Below, piece by piece: positions 43,218-55,412 of a stretch of 64,000 nucleotides of DNA (position 1 is the stretch's first letter; every line of letters starts with the position of its first letter). The translations under genes and the position numbers were made by a program. The stretch comes from Gautieria morchelliformis (taxonomy: Eukaryota; Basidiomycota; Agaricomycetes; Gomphales; Gomphaceae): assembly GCA_015179125.1 (NCBI GenBank), contig WHVA01000152.1, positions 124,001-188,000 of the forward strand. The letters run 5' to 3'. The notes under the pieces were generated by a model that searched no databases, was not told the origin of the DNA, and was given only the letters and a program-made list of their open reading frames with translations.

Positions 43218-45755
43218 CCGCCGAGCATCTGTCATGGAACAGGGTCACATTACTTTCAATTCTGTTGTCTACAATCGCTTTGCTTCAAGATGTGCTCATG
43301 GTGCAAGATGAAATCCTATCTCTTGATAGGGTACAGAAGTGTATATGGGGATGAGTATGGAAATGGTCAGGGGAGTGCGCAGGTAAGAAAGGGACACAGG
43401 AATACCTGAGGTGCATTACGCTTGAGATCAGTACGCAAGTGGATATGAGAGTACTGAGGTACCTACATGCGGCCGGTGCAGAATTGGATACCGACATGCT
43501 TATCTGAGTATGATGAGTAACAATTGAATCCACGTAGCCTGTGTATTTAGCTCTCCTCAGATAAGCTGTCAAACAGCATCGAACAAGGTGGAAGGCCTAT
43601 CGGGATTGTTACATCAGTATTTCATAGTAAAATACTGAGAAGTTAAGGGCAAAATGGTTACCGTCTCTGAATTTATCACCTGTCACAAATTCAGCCAAAT
43701 TAGGGTGAAAATTGGTTGTTGCTGGGGAGGGTATGTGTTGCGGAGTAGACAGGACTCCGTGTAGCTCTCCCTGGACATGGTGTCAAGCTTAGCAATCATT
43801 GAACGCTTGCTAAGTAGCTATCAAGATTGTCAATAATTCCATAAAATATCGAGAAGCTAACTTACCAAGGGCAAGACTGGGACAGAAATGGCATCCAAGG
43901 TGAATACGGGTATACTGAAATGCTAATATGCTGAAATGTTGATGTACAGGCTGTGGATATGTCATACGTGAAACAGCTCAAAGGATACGTGAGCTGCACA
44001 TGTGAGATCGGTAAAGGAGGGAGCAGCTAGAGGCGACAGAAGCTATATATTTCCAGGGTCAAGAGGATAGTGAGTGTTGGTAGGGTTTTTATGACTATTC
44101 TTGTCATACATGGTCAAAGAGACGAGATGTACCCAGTGGAAAAAGGAGAATAGGGCGACATATACAAAAGGAGGAGAACATCAGTGAATGTGCAGGAGGA
44201 CGAGAACAGCCAGGGAAGACATACCTTACTGGATGTGTGATAGATGGTGGAAGAGATGAGATGTACACAGCGGAAAATGGTGAAAAGGAGGAGAGCCAAA
44301 AATAAAAATAAAAAACGTGGCTTAATGACCCCGAGACAACAATGAGAATTCAAAGGCGATATCTCGGGCTCATGTTGACAATGAAGATATGATGAGATCA
44401 TGCAGGGTAAAGAAAAAATGTAGAATCAGATTAATAAATATCATAATCGTTGAAATCTGAACCAGGAGGTTGTGTCTCCTTTTAGTTGGAGTCAGGGACA
44501 CCTCACTCGTACTGGTCTTGGTACATGGCTGGGGCGACTGCCACAGACTACTTGCTACAAAGAAGAAAAATATTATTAGTGATTATTTAAAAGGCCTACA
44601 GTAGTAATAGAAAATGGGGAGAAAAAAGCCAGAGAGATGAGATAAAAGAGAGTAGGCGTTATTGTTGTTTTAGTTGTGTTGTTTTATACTAGGAATATGA
44701 TTTTAGGACGATGTGATTTAATCTCTTAATTATGAGATAAATCGAGTAAGTTTTGAAGTAGACAGGAATATCTGCACGCACAGTGGATATGCATGTCTTG
44801 TGAATAGTGCCGACTAGAAACTATACTACTGTGTGTGGAGCGAAACGAGGTGTTATTCCACTGCTATTTTATTGTACATGGGGCTACGTATTTATTAGTT
44901 ACCGGTGGCACTTGGCGGTCAAGGGATTGGTGGTGTGATACTAAAGGATGATGGAATGGGGTGAGCGGCGCACATGTAAGGATAGGAGTGGCAACGTGTG
45001 TTGTATAGGTTGGGCTTGGAGATGGAGTGTAAAGTAGGATGCGGGAACGGAAGTTTAGTGAAGGATAGGGGGCATAGTCTGGGTATAGGCAGGGTCGGCT
45101 CGGCGTGTCACGTCCCTTGATTGGGTCACGTGATTGATGGAAGGTTGCATGATTCGGGATGGGCTCGGTGTTCTTGGATAGCGTTTTGGGTGTTGTAAGT
45201 CGTGGTAACACGTGATACGTGTCCCTGTGACGTCGGGGGAGTTGGGGGATGCGATTGGGTCAATTTGAGTGGGCATATGATGATCTGGCGGTCTCGGGTA
45301 CTAGTGCCGTAATGTATATATCCTGAGAGAGGGGTTATCGGTGTATTGGTCGTGATATGGGGTTGTGTTTGTTTGTAGTTAATATGTTAATATTGTATTC
45401 TTTAATACTTTCAACAAGTTAATGGGTATAATAAAATCAGAGAGCCATGGAGAGATGAGATAGAAGAATGTGTGTGCTATTTAAGTAAAGCTGAGCGATA
45501 TAAGAATGAAGTGGAGTGTGGAAGAGACGAGGCAAGGAGAGTATGTTGTATTAGTTGATGCATATCAAAGTGAAGATGGGAGCCAGGAAGTATTTGAGTT
45601 TGTCAATGTCATTTGTTTATGCGGGTAGTGAGGGCAGCACAGCATCTGTAGCCAGTGTGGGTGGCGCAAGGGCGACGGGAAGTGTGGGCAGACAGGGTGG
45701 TACAGGAAGTGCGGGTGGTGCAAGTGGGGCGGGTGGTGCTGCGGGAGGGAGGAAC
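43218..45755. other. Noncoding interior of element III
   Basis: AT-rich, with words such as GGAGAAAAAGGAGAATAGGG and ATGAGATGTACACAG recurring around 44120 and 44250. Small frames at 44864-45276 (minus) are Thr/Pro-rich without homology. No gene supported. Confidence 0.45.
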
Positions 45756-47329
45756 TCAAGTGGGATGGCCTGTGGAGTTATAAAAGACCACGGGGTCTGT
45801 GATATGTGATGCAGAGCACCGAAACCACTGTAAAGTTCGTCCATTTTTTTTCATGGACGCATCACAACTCTCTTCTAAGTTTGCAAGGGAGAGTCGAGGC
45901 TCGGATGGTGTAGGAAGTTTGGCTGGAGAGCCGGGCTCACTATCTGAACTGATAATGTATATATTGGTATCGGCACCTGCTGCTGCTGGTTTGTGAGAAC
46001 ATAAAGCACAGTAAAAAGATTTGGACTCACCTGACATCGGTGCAGCCAAGGATGGGAATGCGGCATCAGCATCGAATGTCTCTGGCCATTCAATGTCATA
46101 CTTGTCATCTGCTGAGGTGGTTGCCTTTGATGAGATACTATATTCAGGTACGGACAGCTTCTGCCACTCTTTAGACCGAGTGTAATACCGGGTCTCAGGG
46201 TCAGAATCAGAGTCTGTATATAGATTAGTTTATGGCATCATATGGAGTTATATATAGATAAAAGAAACCCACCCGATGCTTGTTGTTTCCTCTTTCCTTT
46301 CCCCTTTGAAGTGCTACCTTTACGCCTGCCATCGTTACCCAGGAGCTGGAGTGTTTCCTCTAGCGGGACCTGAGACACTAAAAGAAAAAAAAACAGTAAG
46401 TAGATGTCTAATCAGTATCAGATAAAGAAAAATACCAATATAGAGTTTGCTATCTTGCCACCCCTTACTTTTGCCACCTTTAGCGTCCTTGAAGTCGATG
46501 CCATCAGGCAGCTCGCGATGTAGCTCGAGGCGGGATCGGTTTGCCTTGCATAAATGCCAGGTGTATGCCTCGGGATCATCGGCATCCATCTGCGTATCTA
46601 AATGGTCAAAAGCAATTGGTAATATCATTCTAAGCCATTCATCTAGTTTCCGGGTAGACCAATTGCTTCCAAATTCCAGGTCTCCAGCCTGGGCTCCATA
46701 TCGTGCAAAGGGCTTAATGAGCTGTTCAACTCGCTGAAGGCTCAGTTCACTGTCATCATTAAGATTGCCATCTGCCTGCCATATTTTTATAGATCAGCCA
46801 TCTATATTTACAACAGAATATTGACTTACATCCAAGCCTTCTGGAATGAGCGTGACCAGTCGTAGAGAGTCGGTCAGTTACTTCTGTGGCTTCTTTCCTT
46901 TACGTGTGACCTATTACCATTGCCTTATAATTATTTCAGTGGTCAACTCAAAAGTAAGTAACTTACCTTCTTGTTACCAGTCAGCTCACTATCACTGTCT
47001 TTAGCATGTTTGAAGCCAGAGATCGCCTCATCCCGTGCCTGATCCTCTATTAGCCTCTTCCTCTTTTCCGACTGGCGCGAACTGCCAATGGTGGCAGCCT
47101 GGATTGTATAGGAAGAAAGTATGAGGTTCATACTTTGTGTTAAACCAGTTGTTGATTCCCCCAATTGACTTGAACCTTGGGTAGATGTGTTCGACTGGTG
47201 CCACGATACCGAATGTCGGCACCCATCGCACATGTTACCTTCATCTGCAGCGAGGTTGGCCCTAGGGACAAAGTGAGGGCAATTGCAAACATCTCCATTT
47301 GGAACGGAATGGAGACACTGTAGTGACAT
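45756..47329 (-). CDS. Accessory gene of element III (Cys/His cluster protein)
   Basis: Start at 47329 gives MSLQCLHSVPNGDVCNCPHF, VPRANLAADEGNMCDGCRHS, VSWHQ, then a basic stretch SRQSEKRKRLIEDQARDE, a further exon with RLVTLIPEGLD, the conserved core LEFGSNWSTRKLDEWLRMIL, RSRLELHRELPDGIDFKDAK, GGKSKGWQDSKLYI, then VPLEETLQLLGNDGRRKGS, TRSKEWQKLSVPEY, ADAAFPSLAAPMS and IYIISSDSEPGSPAKLP. Ends at 45756. Same protein as in element II, which lets the Cys/His motif be aligned: M..QC..S..NG..C.CPHFVP and C.GC.H...WH are shared. A possible in-frame TAA near 46890 means this copy may also be damaged or that one intron is mis-set. Confidence 0.55.
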
Positions 47330-47439
47330 TAGGTGGAATAACAAAGAAAGAGAGAACGCAAACTATCGCTCTTTCGCTTGACTTATTGTGGCGGCACAGA
47401 AAAATAATAATAAATTGATTTTATTCATTGAAACTGTAG

Positions 47440-49139
47440 CTACTGGTTCTCCTCCAAACGAAAGATAAAGCTCTGCATTGCATGCAAAGCCTGGCACCAT
47501 GTGATTGCACGGGGTAACCAGACGGGAACTGGCAGTTCAACCATGAACTGTCGCGCACGTCTTCCCACCTGTATGGTCTCGTAAGTTTGAGAGCCGCCAT
47601 CATCCCACTCCATACTAAGCACACCATAACCTTCGGGAACAATACCTGCTATGCAAATTTCTTCCAGGGCTGCAAAAAATAATCCTTCCACCTGGGAGTT
47701 TGCAAACAGTGACTGAGATCGTGGAACTCTGATTGCCGGATGGTTGATGTTTGCATGCACATTTTGTGCGATTTCTTCATGCAGTGGATGGTGAGTCTCA
47801 CTTCCTGTACCTGCTTCATCCTCTCTCTTATCATCGGCCTCACAACTTTCTGCATCAGTTGGCTCATCAGTCGCACTGTGGACTTCAGACTCGGACTCGG
47901 ACTCTTCCTCATCACTAGGGTGGCCTGCTCCAGTCTGATGAGATCTACGCTGCACAATCGGACCATCGGCTGCATAATACTGCTGAAGGATATCTGGGTG
48001 GACTTCATTGTGCTCTGATACCACCTTGCCATGTGTTGTTTCACTGACAAATCGCATATCCTACATACATATTAGTAGAGTAATGAAGGTGAATATGAAC
48101 TGACTCACAATAGGACTACGGTTGTTCATTATCGATATGGGATGAGCATTCCATTCAGCCTTGAATGCATCACAGTCAGCATTGATGGGGTCTAGAAAAA
48201 GCACTTGAAGCAGCCATAGATGGTTGGGGTTGTGGCAATTGAGGCGATGAAGCTTCTCAAGACGTATAAAAAAACCTCTCCAGCGCCGAGCGGACTGTGT
48301 GGCCACTTCGACCCACAGCCGTTCAATTCTTGTGTTATGAGTTGACCTTGGTTAATATAGTAAAATAGGAGTGTAGTAAATAGAGCAACTTACGACCCCC
48401 ATAAGTATGAGCCACGACAAGGGCCTTTGTGCATGATCATCCATGTTGCTACATCAAGGTTCTCGCCACCTCGATCGCCACGAACACATGATGGACAACC
48501 ATACTCAGTGATTGAGTCCAGAAACAAATTAAGTACAGTTGATGTTCGGTTGTTCGTGCTTGCACGGAATGCCGTTATCTATATGGACAGTAAGCATGAT
48601 GCAGACATGCAGATATCGTGCTTACCATATGATCATGCCCATTCATTGCCCCATGAATGACAAAGCCCCACAGAATCAACTTGTGCATACCATCCATGTG
48701 TGATACGGCATTGGACATCTGAGAGATATAAGTATGGCGCATGATCGTGTCATGTCTTCGGAGAGCCTGCCCCAGACCATCTAGGTGTTTCATACTTCCA
48801 CGAATACGCTCTCTCTGAATACGTAGCCCATGTCGCTGTAAGAACCCCACAGCATAACGAAGTCCAGAGCTTGGTTGATGCTGTTTCCAGAGTGTGATCA
48901 CAGAATCCAACTCATAATTAGATAGAGTTGAAAAACGATGATACAAGCCTAGCTTGCGAAGCTTGTAACGCAGTGTGTTGCGATGGATCCCTAAGAGGCA
49001 AGCAAGAACCTTCATTTTCATTTTGAGGCGATGTTTTCCTGATACAGCGTCCTGCACCCATTGCTTCGTTAAGTAATTTTGTAGGGCGGCCAGGACAACC
49101 AGTGTATTCTAAGGACACTAGGGTTTCCTTTGTTGTCAA
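47440..49139 (-). pseudogene. rve/DDE integrase-type transposase of element III
   Basis: Read from 49139: CPGRPTKLLNE, frameshift near 49065 (one extra A), VQDAVSGKHRLKMKMKVLA, CLLGIHRNTLRYKLRKLGLY, YAVGFLQRHGLRIQRERIRG, then the core SHMDGMHKLILWGFVIHGAM, TNNRTSTVLNLFLDSITEYG, CVRGDRGGENLDVATWMIMH, STHNTRIERLWVEVATQSAR, LDPINADCDAFKAEWNAHPI, and the acidic tail and terminal block INHPAIRVPRSQSLFANSQV, IVPEGYGVLSMEWDDGG. The triad D (HMDG), D (RGDRGG), E (RIERLW) is intact. Introns GTAAGC..AG and others are about 55 bp. The first part of the protein is missing because the LTR fragment starts at 49201. Confidence 0.78.
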
Positions 49140-49200
49140 TTCGGGCTCACTGTATTTACTTCATTAACTCTGTGCCTAGCAGAAAATAAAGTCGGTGTAC

Positions 49201-49510
49201 TGTCAGGGTTCACGCGTTTCCTTCCACAAGTTTCTATTTCCTTCCATGAGTTTCCGTCACCTTCCGTCAGTTTCCATAACCTTCCGTCAGTTTCTATAAC
49301 CTTCCGTCAGTTTCTATAACCTTCCGTCACATTCCATCACATTCTGTGACATTCTGTGACATTCCATGACATTCCATCACTTTCCGTCACCTTCCGTAAC
49401 CTTCTACAAGTTTCCGTCTTCCCTATTATGTAAGCCTTGCCAGCGCTATAAGACTGTAGCCTGTGTGGTGGCGTTTCCTCAGCTTGATCTCTGAGGATAC
49501 CTACTACACA
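49201..49510 (+). mobile_element. Probable LTR of a Ty3/Gypsy-type retrotransposon
   Basis: Begins TGTCAGGGTTCACG, the usual start of such LTRs, directly at the broken integrase. Holds a degenerate minisatellite of CTTCCGTCAC/ATTCCATGAC units (49215-49420) and a TATA-like GCTATAAGACTGTAGCC near 49445. The 3' limit (an ACACA at about 49510) and the primer-binding site are not certain; no second LTR is visible. Confidence 0.5.
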
Positions 49511-49650
49511 GTTGGTCATTGTCCTAGTATTGGCTCTTATCTCCCTAAGTATCTTTTGGTTGTGGCTCCGTCATTAGTGTTGCCCTCACAGAAGATCAAG
49601 CTCATAGGACGACCCCACACACTTTTCTTAACCAGCCTTCATCTCAGCCT

Positions 49651-51349
49651 ATGGCAGACCAACTCCCAGACGCATACTGGGACTCCCTGGGTGACCATGG
49701 GCCATTTCTTCGAGGCCTCCTTTCTAGCCAAGCACAGCAGCTGCAGCAACTTCAACTGCAGAATCAGGAACTGCACAATCAGATTGTTAACGTTCACGAC
49801 CACTTAGCCAATGCTGCCACCAACGCTGCTGTTGCTGCTGCTCAAGCCCTGCGACAGGCCAACATGTGAACATTGCTGAGACATGTCATTGCGTCCCTCC
49901 CCCCGGGGTATGCAGTGTACCTCCCAGTGACCCTCCATCTACTCACTCTATCAAAGCAGCAGAACCGGAGAAGTTCAATGGAGACCATGCAGAGACTGAA
50001 GGGTTTATCAGGTCTATCAAGTTGTCCATCGCTGTCCAGCCAGCATCCTTCCCAGATGAGCGCACAAAGATCCTATATGCTCTTTCCTTCATGACAGGAG
50101 GCTCTGTGGAGATATGGGCACACAACGAGACATAGGCTGTCATTGATGGCACCTCCTCTATATCCACTCTGGAGGGGTTTATTAAACGTGTGGAGGAGGC
50201 CTTTGGGGACCCATATCGTGCCAGAATGGCTCGCACTAAGCTGCATGACCTTAGGATGGCGTCAGGAATGTCAGCAGATGAATACACGTCTCAATTTGAG
50301 ATCCTGGCAGGCAGGACAGGCTTTAATGATGAGGCACTCGAGGATGCCTATGCTCGTGGCCTTCCAGCAGGTATCCTTGACAAGATCCATGCCCAGCCCT
50401 TTCTTCCATCCAACCTCAAAGCCTGGAAGGAAGCAGCCTGTCAGATTGACCACAATCATCGCCGTCTGTTAGAGGTCAGGAAGGCACAGACACCTCATGT
50501 CCCTAATCGCCCTCCTCCTGCCTGACCACTCCACACTCCTGCTATAGCTCCTGTTGTCACAGCACCACCCAGTAATGCGACACCTATGGACATTGACTCA
50601 TCCCGCCGCCGCACCGAAACATGGACCTGCTACAACTGTAAGAGACCTGGTCACATTTCACCAGACTGTCCTGAACCTCACAAGCCACGAATCTGTGCAA
50701 ACCTCACAGAGGCAGACATTGCAGCAATTGTCTCTAAATCTGTAGCAGCGGCAATGGAGGAACGCAAACAGAAGGTGGAAGCCCCTGTCCAAGAGGAAGG
50801 AAAGGGTTTTTAGGCCAGTCAGCGGTGAAAGACATGCCCCGCTCGACAAATCAGTTTTCAGTTCTCGAAACATGTACAATAGGGATCACAGGCGATATGA
50901 TGCATCCTTCTCCTACCCCTGATTGAACTGAAACCAAACCAGCCATGCCAAAAACCCAACCCATCGCTCCAGTTGCTAATGCAAACCTTCCAGTCCCTCT
51001 ATATGTCCGTACTGCTGACCGCCGCCAATGCACCAAAGTACCTCTCAAGGTCCACTCCATTGACACAGGGCATCCACTTGCAATTGACTCCCTCCTTGAC
51101 AGTGGTGCTACAGGGATGTTCATCGATGTGGAGTTTGTAAGGGAACACAGACTTCGGACCTGTCCCCTACCCCGTGCCATCCCCGTCTACAATATTGATG
51201 GTACCCCAAATGAGGCTGGCTCAATCAAGGAAGAAGTCGACTTCATTTTCACCTTTGGGGATCATACGGAACGTGCCACATTCTCTGTCACGAGCCTCGG
51301 ACGACTTGCCATCATTCTTGGTCACACATGGCTTGTTGAATCAGAGTAG
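49651..51349 (+). pseudogene. Ty3/Gypsy-type gag-protease fragment
   Basis: Starts MADQLPDAYWDSLGDHGPFL with a coiled-coil QLQQLQLQNQELHNQ, then capsid-like IKAAEPEKFNGDHAETEGFI, STLEGFIKRVEEAFGDPYRA, DEYTSQFEILAGRTGFNDEA, a CCHC knuckle CYNCKRPGHISPDC (about 50625-50670), and a retropepsin segment LAIDSLLDSGATGMFIDVEF with RLAIILGHTWLV. Reading breaks: TGA after QANM, TAG in ETAV context near 50134, TGA after RPPPA, TAG after EGKGF. Reverse transcriptase, RNase H and integrase are absent; Helitron sequence follows at about 51473. Confidence 0.85.
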
Positions 51350-51472
51350 TCCGAACCAGAATGGAGGTGATGAAGGTTATTTCTTTGCTACCGAAGGAGC
51401 TTCAGCAACGAGTGGCTCAAGCTGGATACACAAAAAAAAACGGAGGATGAACGGTCGACGATACAAGAGCTA

Positions 51473-54444
51473 TTGGCATGTGACATGTTGAACAAAAGAA
51501 AGAGGATAGAAGATGAAGCTTACCATGAAGCCAAACGTCAACGCCTGTGGTCATCGGTCGACAATGAGTCTAAATATCTCCGGCCCGTAGACTTGTCATC
51601 ACAGCTGCAACGGTTAACCAAGTTCGTTGACAAAACGTCCAACAAGTACCTTCAACAAGCCGTTTGCTGTGTATGTGCTCAACGAAAGGAGAAATTGAAG
51701 ACGAGGTACTGCACCATTAACGATCTTCCCCACCAAGACGTATTGCGCCCAGCAAAACTAAACCTGAATCACGCTTTAACTGGAAATATGTTGTTGCACA
51801 TTCCCGCCATCGTTTACGACAGTAGAGATGTCCAGGGAACACATGGGCGAGTATGCTTTGAGTGTTGGGACTGTTTACGTGAAGGAGCCCGTCCACGATT
51901 TTCTCTAGCCAATAATCTTTGGATAGGTCCTGTCCCATTTGAGCTGTCTGTGTTGACATTGCCAGAGCAGATATTGATAGCTCGATACTATCCTGCATCG
52001 TATGTGGTCAAGCTTTACCCTAAACGAAAAGGGAGTTCTTTCTGGGATGAAGGTCAAGTTAACAGTGGATTGCGGGGTAATGTCTCTACGTATCGTTTGG
52101 ACCCTTCCCAAGTCGCCGGCATGGCGATGGGATTGCTATTGCCAACCAAACCTGCTATATTAGCCGCCATTATCTCCGTCACATTGGTGGGACCAAAAAA
52201 TGTTAAGGAGAGGACGATAAGTGGTTTGTTGCAAGTCTGTCGTCAACGGGTGCTGGATGCGTTACTTTGGTTAAAATCTCACAATCCGTTGTACACTGCC
52301 ATCCAAATTGATGATGAAGCGCTTCGTCTACTGCCTGTCGCAGGTACCCCTGATGCTATTATAGACAATGTAAAGGTGGACCATTCAATGCATGTCCTCG
52401 CCGAGGAACAAGGAGAAGTGGTTCCTGACATTACCCTTGACGACGACAAAGAAATTGAACATCAACGTGTGTACTGAGTATATTCTGCGGAGATGAGCTG
52501 ACAACCACTTAAATGACATGTAGATCAAGATGACTCGCCACAAGTCATCCCCGTTCAAGAACTAGGTGTAATAGATGTTGAAGGTGAAGATGTGTCGCCG
52601 ACAACGTTGATAGCCAATGCGTTTCACAACACCGTCGAAGAAGACTCCGACAAGCTGCCCGAGGAAGACAACTACATGTTTAAACGTGGTGGCGGATTCG
52701 TCAACGAATACACATGACGAGATCATACAGGGGGTCTCACCGAGGGGAGGATGATAATCCCAATCATCTTCTTGGAGCATATCCTTATCTTTTTCCCTAT
52801 GGAGAAGGAGGGTTCGAGACACAGAGACCACGTGTTGTGTCATATGTGGAACACGCTCGATGGGCATTGGAGTACGATGATCGACGGTTTTCAAAACATA
52901 TGTCGTTTATATTCCAGGTGTTTGGGGTAATACAGAAACGTCAGGTCTGTCAATCTGCTGAATTGCAGGTAAGCCATCAACTCCTCTCTTCGCCTCCCGG
53001 CCTTGATTGCTTGTTGCTCCAGGTTAATGGCCGTTATTTCACTTCTCAGGGACACGAGTTTCACTCCATTACTTCGCATGACTTGTCAAAAGCAGCGGAC
53101 GAAGAAAAATGTCATGTACCGTTCAGCAATCCTTCCATTAAACAACTACAGAAAGTTGTCGCAGCTACCCAGAGGAAAGTCGTGGGGACAGACGAATCTA
53201 GAATGGCCATACGTTCCAAAATATATGACCTCACTCTTCGGAAAAACCCTGCGACATTGTGGATTACCCTAAATTTCGCTGATACAGATGATCCTATCGT
53301 CCAAATCTTGGCGGGCGAAGAAATCGACATGGACAAATTCATCAGTACTGCAGGTCCTGATCATGTCCAACGGGCTATAAATTCTGCCTCAAATCCATAT
53401 GCTGCCGCAAAATAGTTTCACATGTCCGTGAAATTGGTATTGGAAGAACTATACGGTATATCCATCGATCAATTCCATCACATTTATCGACAAAATGGCA
53501 TATTTGGTGAGATAACAGCTTATATCGGTACGGTTGAGGCGCAAGGACGAGGGTCACTTCATCTACATTTATTGTTATGGTTAGTGGGGGCTCCGACGTC
53601 AACTCGAATACAGGAGTTGCTACAAACTCAAGATTTCCGTGCGAATATGTGTGCGTTCATCAGAAAATCCATCTCCACCCACATGGACGGCCTATCGGAT
53701 GATCAGTTACAGCAGGAATCCTCTGAAATGAGAAAAGCTCACAAAGAAAGGGCTTCTGCTTACTCCAGACCTCTAGATCCTCGTCATGTTGATTTCCCAC
53801 GATCAGTAGGAATCACTCTGAAAAGCTTAGCAAGAACGTTGCAAGTCCACGTACATTCCACACAAACGTGCTTGACACTGAATACAAAAGGCCTCCTCAA
53901 ATGCAAAAGACGTGCTCCCTGGGAATTATCTCAAGTGGAGACGGTCAACGATAATGGCAGATGGTCACCGAAAAGGACATACGGTATGCTCAACAATTGG
54001 AACAATATCGTTTTGTTGGCGACACAGGCTAACAATGATATAAAATTGTTGACCAATGGAACAGATACTAAAGATGTCAGTTGGTACACTACCAAGTATG
54101 CCGTGAAGAGACAAGCGAAAAGTAGTAACATGTCGGCCTTGTTGGCGAAAAGATTAGCTTATGACCGAGACAATTCCCCGAGCTCATCCTCTAACCGGTC
54201 ATCCAATAAACGACTCATCGCTCAATGTGTTAACACGTTGAGCAGAGATCAAGAATTGTCGTCGCAGCAAGTCATATCTTATGTCATGGGATGGGGAGAT
54301 CGATATATATCACACAACTTCGTCCCCATCTATTGGTCAGCTGCAATTGCTGAGCTACAGAAATCATTTCTGTCTATCAAAGACGATGGGGAGGTAACCA
54401 ATTCTAGGCATGTCTGGTCGACTCACCTTTACAATACTGACTGA
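51473..54444 (+). pseudogene. Decayed Helitron 1, N-terminal part: DUF6570-like region and Rep domain
   Basis: 51473-52465 encodes a DUF6570-like region (CCVCAQRKEKLKTRYCTIND, PRFSLANNLWIGPVPFELSV, LTLPEQILIARYYPASYVVK), spliced (GTGTGT..ATGTAG, to about 52523) to DQDDSPQVIPVQELG. After a frameshift and stop near 52716 follows HLLGAYPYLFPYGEGGFETQ, VSYVEHARWALEYDDRRFSK, then the Rep domain with NPATLWITLNFADTDDPIVQ, TVEAQGRGSLHLHLLLWLVG (the HUH motif) and DVSWYTTKYAVKRQ (two-tyrosine motif, both Tyr kept). TAG at 53413-53415 interrupts NPYAAAK/FHMSV. Rolling-circle initiation residues survive but the ORF does not. Confidence 0.85.
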
Positions 54445-54949
54445 ATGGACAATTCTTTTTAATTGACCTTGGAACAGACAGTCCGATGACGAACCTGACG
54501 CCATCTTGCATGTCGTAGACGACAACCTACAAGTAAAAGTCAACTGAGCGACTACAAAATCGCGGGGAAAAACTGGAGTCATACGGTCTTTTTCATTTTC
54601 TCATGGATTCTTACGAACCAAAAACTTCCATGAAACAGACCGGCAAAACAACAAATGCACGTATACCGTACTTGGTAGGATCTCATGGATACCAAAATAG
54701 GTTTCGTGTTCTCCGTGCCCCCGGACATGAGACCATGCCTGATTTTCTAGGACAATGGCTTCCTCGACGTGATGATCCATGCGCGAGAAAATTCTACTGC
54801 GTATCTGTTTTACTGCTGTTGAAACCGTGGTGACAGGTGACCGACCTTCTAGACAGTACATCGACATGGGAAACTTCCTTCGATACCTATCTGGCCAAGG
54901 CGCCCCCCTCGGAGTTGCAGTTGTAGTAGACAGGAATTATAGGCAGTAG

Positions 54950-55412
54950 GTATGGACTTGTTGCTCAAAATAATAGACTAGAAATTAATTCACTCTCTCA
55001 GTGAATTTAGTTGTCACTATAAATATATTATACACTACCTAATTCACTACAGAGGATTTCTAGGTCAATAAATCGAAAGAACACTAGACTAATTTACTTG
55101 CCTCTCTCAGTGAATTTAGTTGTCACTGAGAGAGGGGGAAATCTGTCTCACTGTGCATGTACTACTACCCGGCCCTTTAGCGCCCAAGAGCTCATGCGTC
55201 GAAGTCATTTCAGACTCCGCTGGGTGCAGCCGCTTGTGAAAATAGAAATAACAAAATGAAATGGAGAGGTAGGGAGTGACTGGAAAATTTCGAAAATAAT
55301 CAGAGAAATGGATGCATGGTACAAGAATAATGTGAGAAGAGATTGGAACACAATACAATAAATCGAATATATTATGCTTGATTTTGGTGCAGGAGCATAA
55401 ATGCACCCAACA
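54950..55412 (+). mobile_element. Repeat R, copy 4, inserted in Helitron 1
   Basis: Same order as copy 3: AATTCACTCTCTCAGTGAAT, the full hairpin CTCTCTCAGTGA-ATTTAGTTG-TCACTGAGAGAG (55100-55132), CCCGGCCCTTTAGCGCCCAA, TGCAGGAGCATAAATGCACCCAAC. It splits Helitron codons between RNYRQ and LLDNVQFYYACEN; GCAG occurs on both sides (about 54941 and 55413). Confidence 0.8.

Larger units (their letters stand above)
43008..49200. mobile_element. Element III: larger relative of element II, right end lost
   Basis: Starts TATGGCGGTCAAAATGCACAAATATTATTTTG directly after the gene fragment's CGTCTC. The minus-strand integrase and accessory genes occur in the same order as in element II (47440-49139 and 45756-47329). 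The integrase N-terminus is cut at 49200/49201 by an LTR-type sequence, and no matching right TIR is found in the window. 43008-45755 is noncoding apart from degenerate frames and is unlike element II. Confidence 0.7.

Noticed and set aside
44864-45276. Thr/Pro-rich minus-strand frames taken at first for a secreted protein
   Set aside because: No signal peptide, no conserved motif, two overlapping frames of similar quality; likely low-complexity noise.
49215-49420. Regular short repeats considered as a CRISPR-like array
   Set aside because: Units are 10-12 bp, degenerate and without spacers; a minisatellite in an LTR of a eukaryotic genome.
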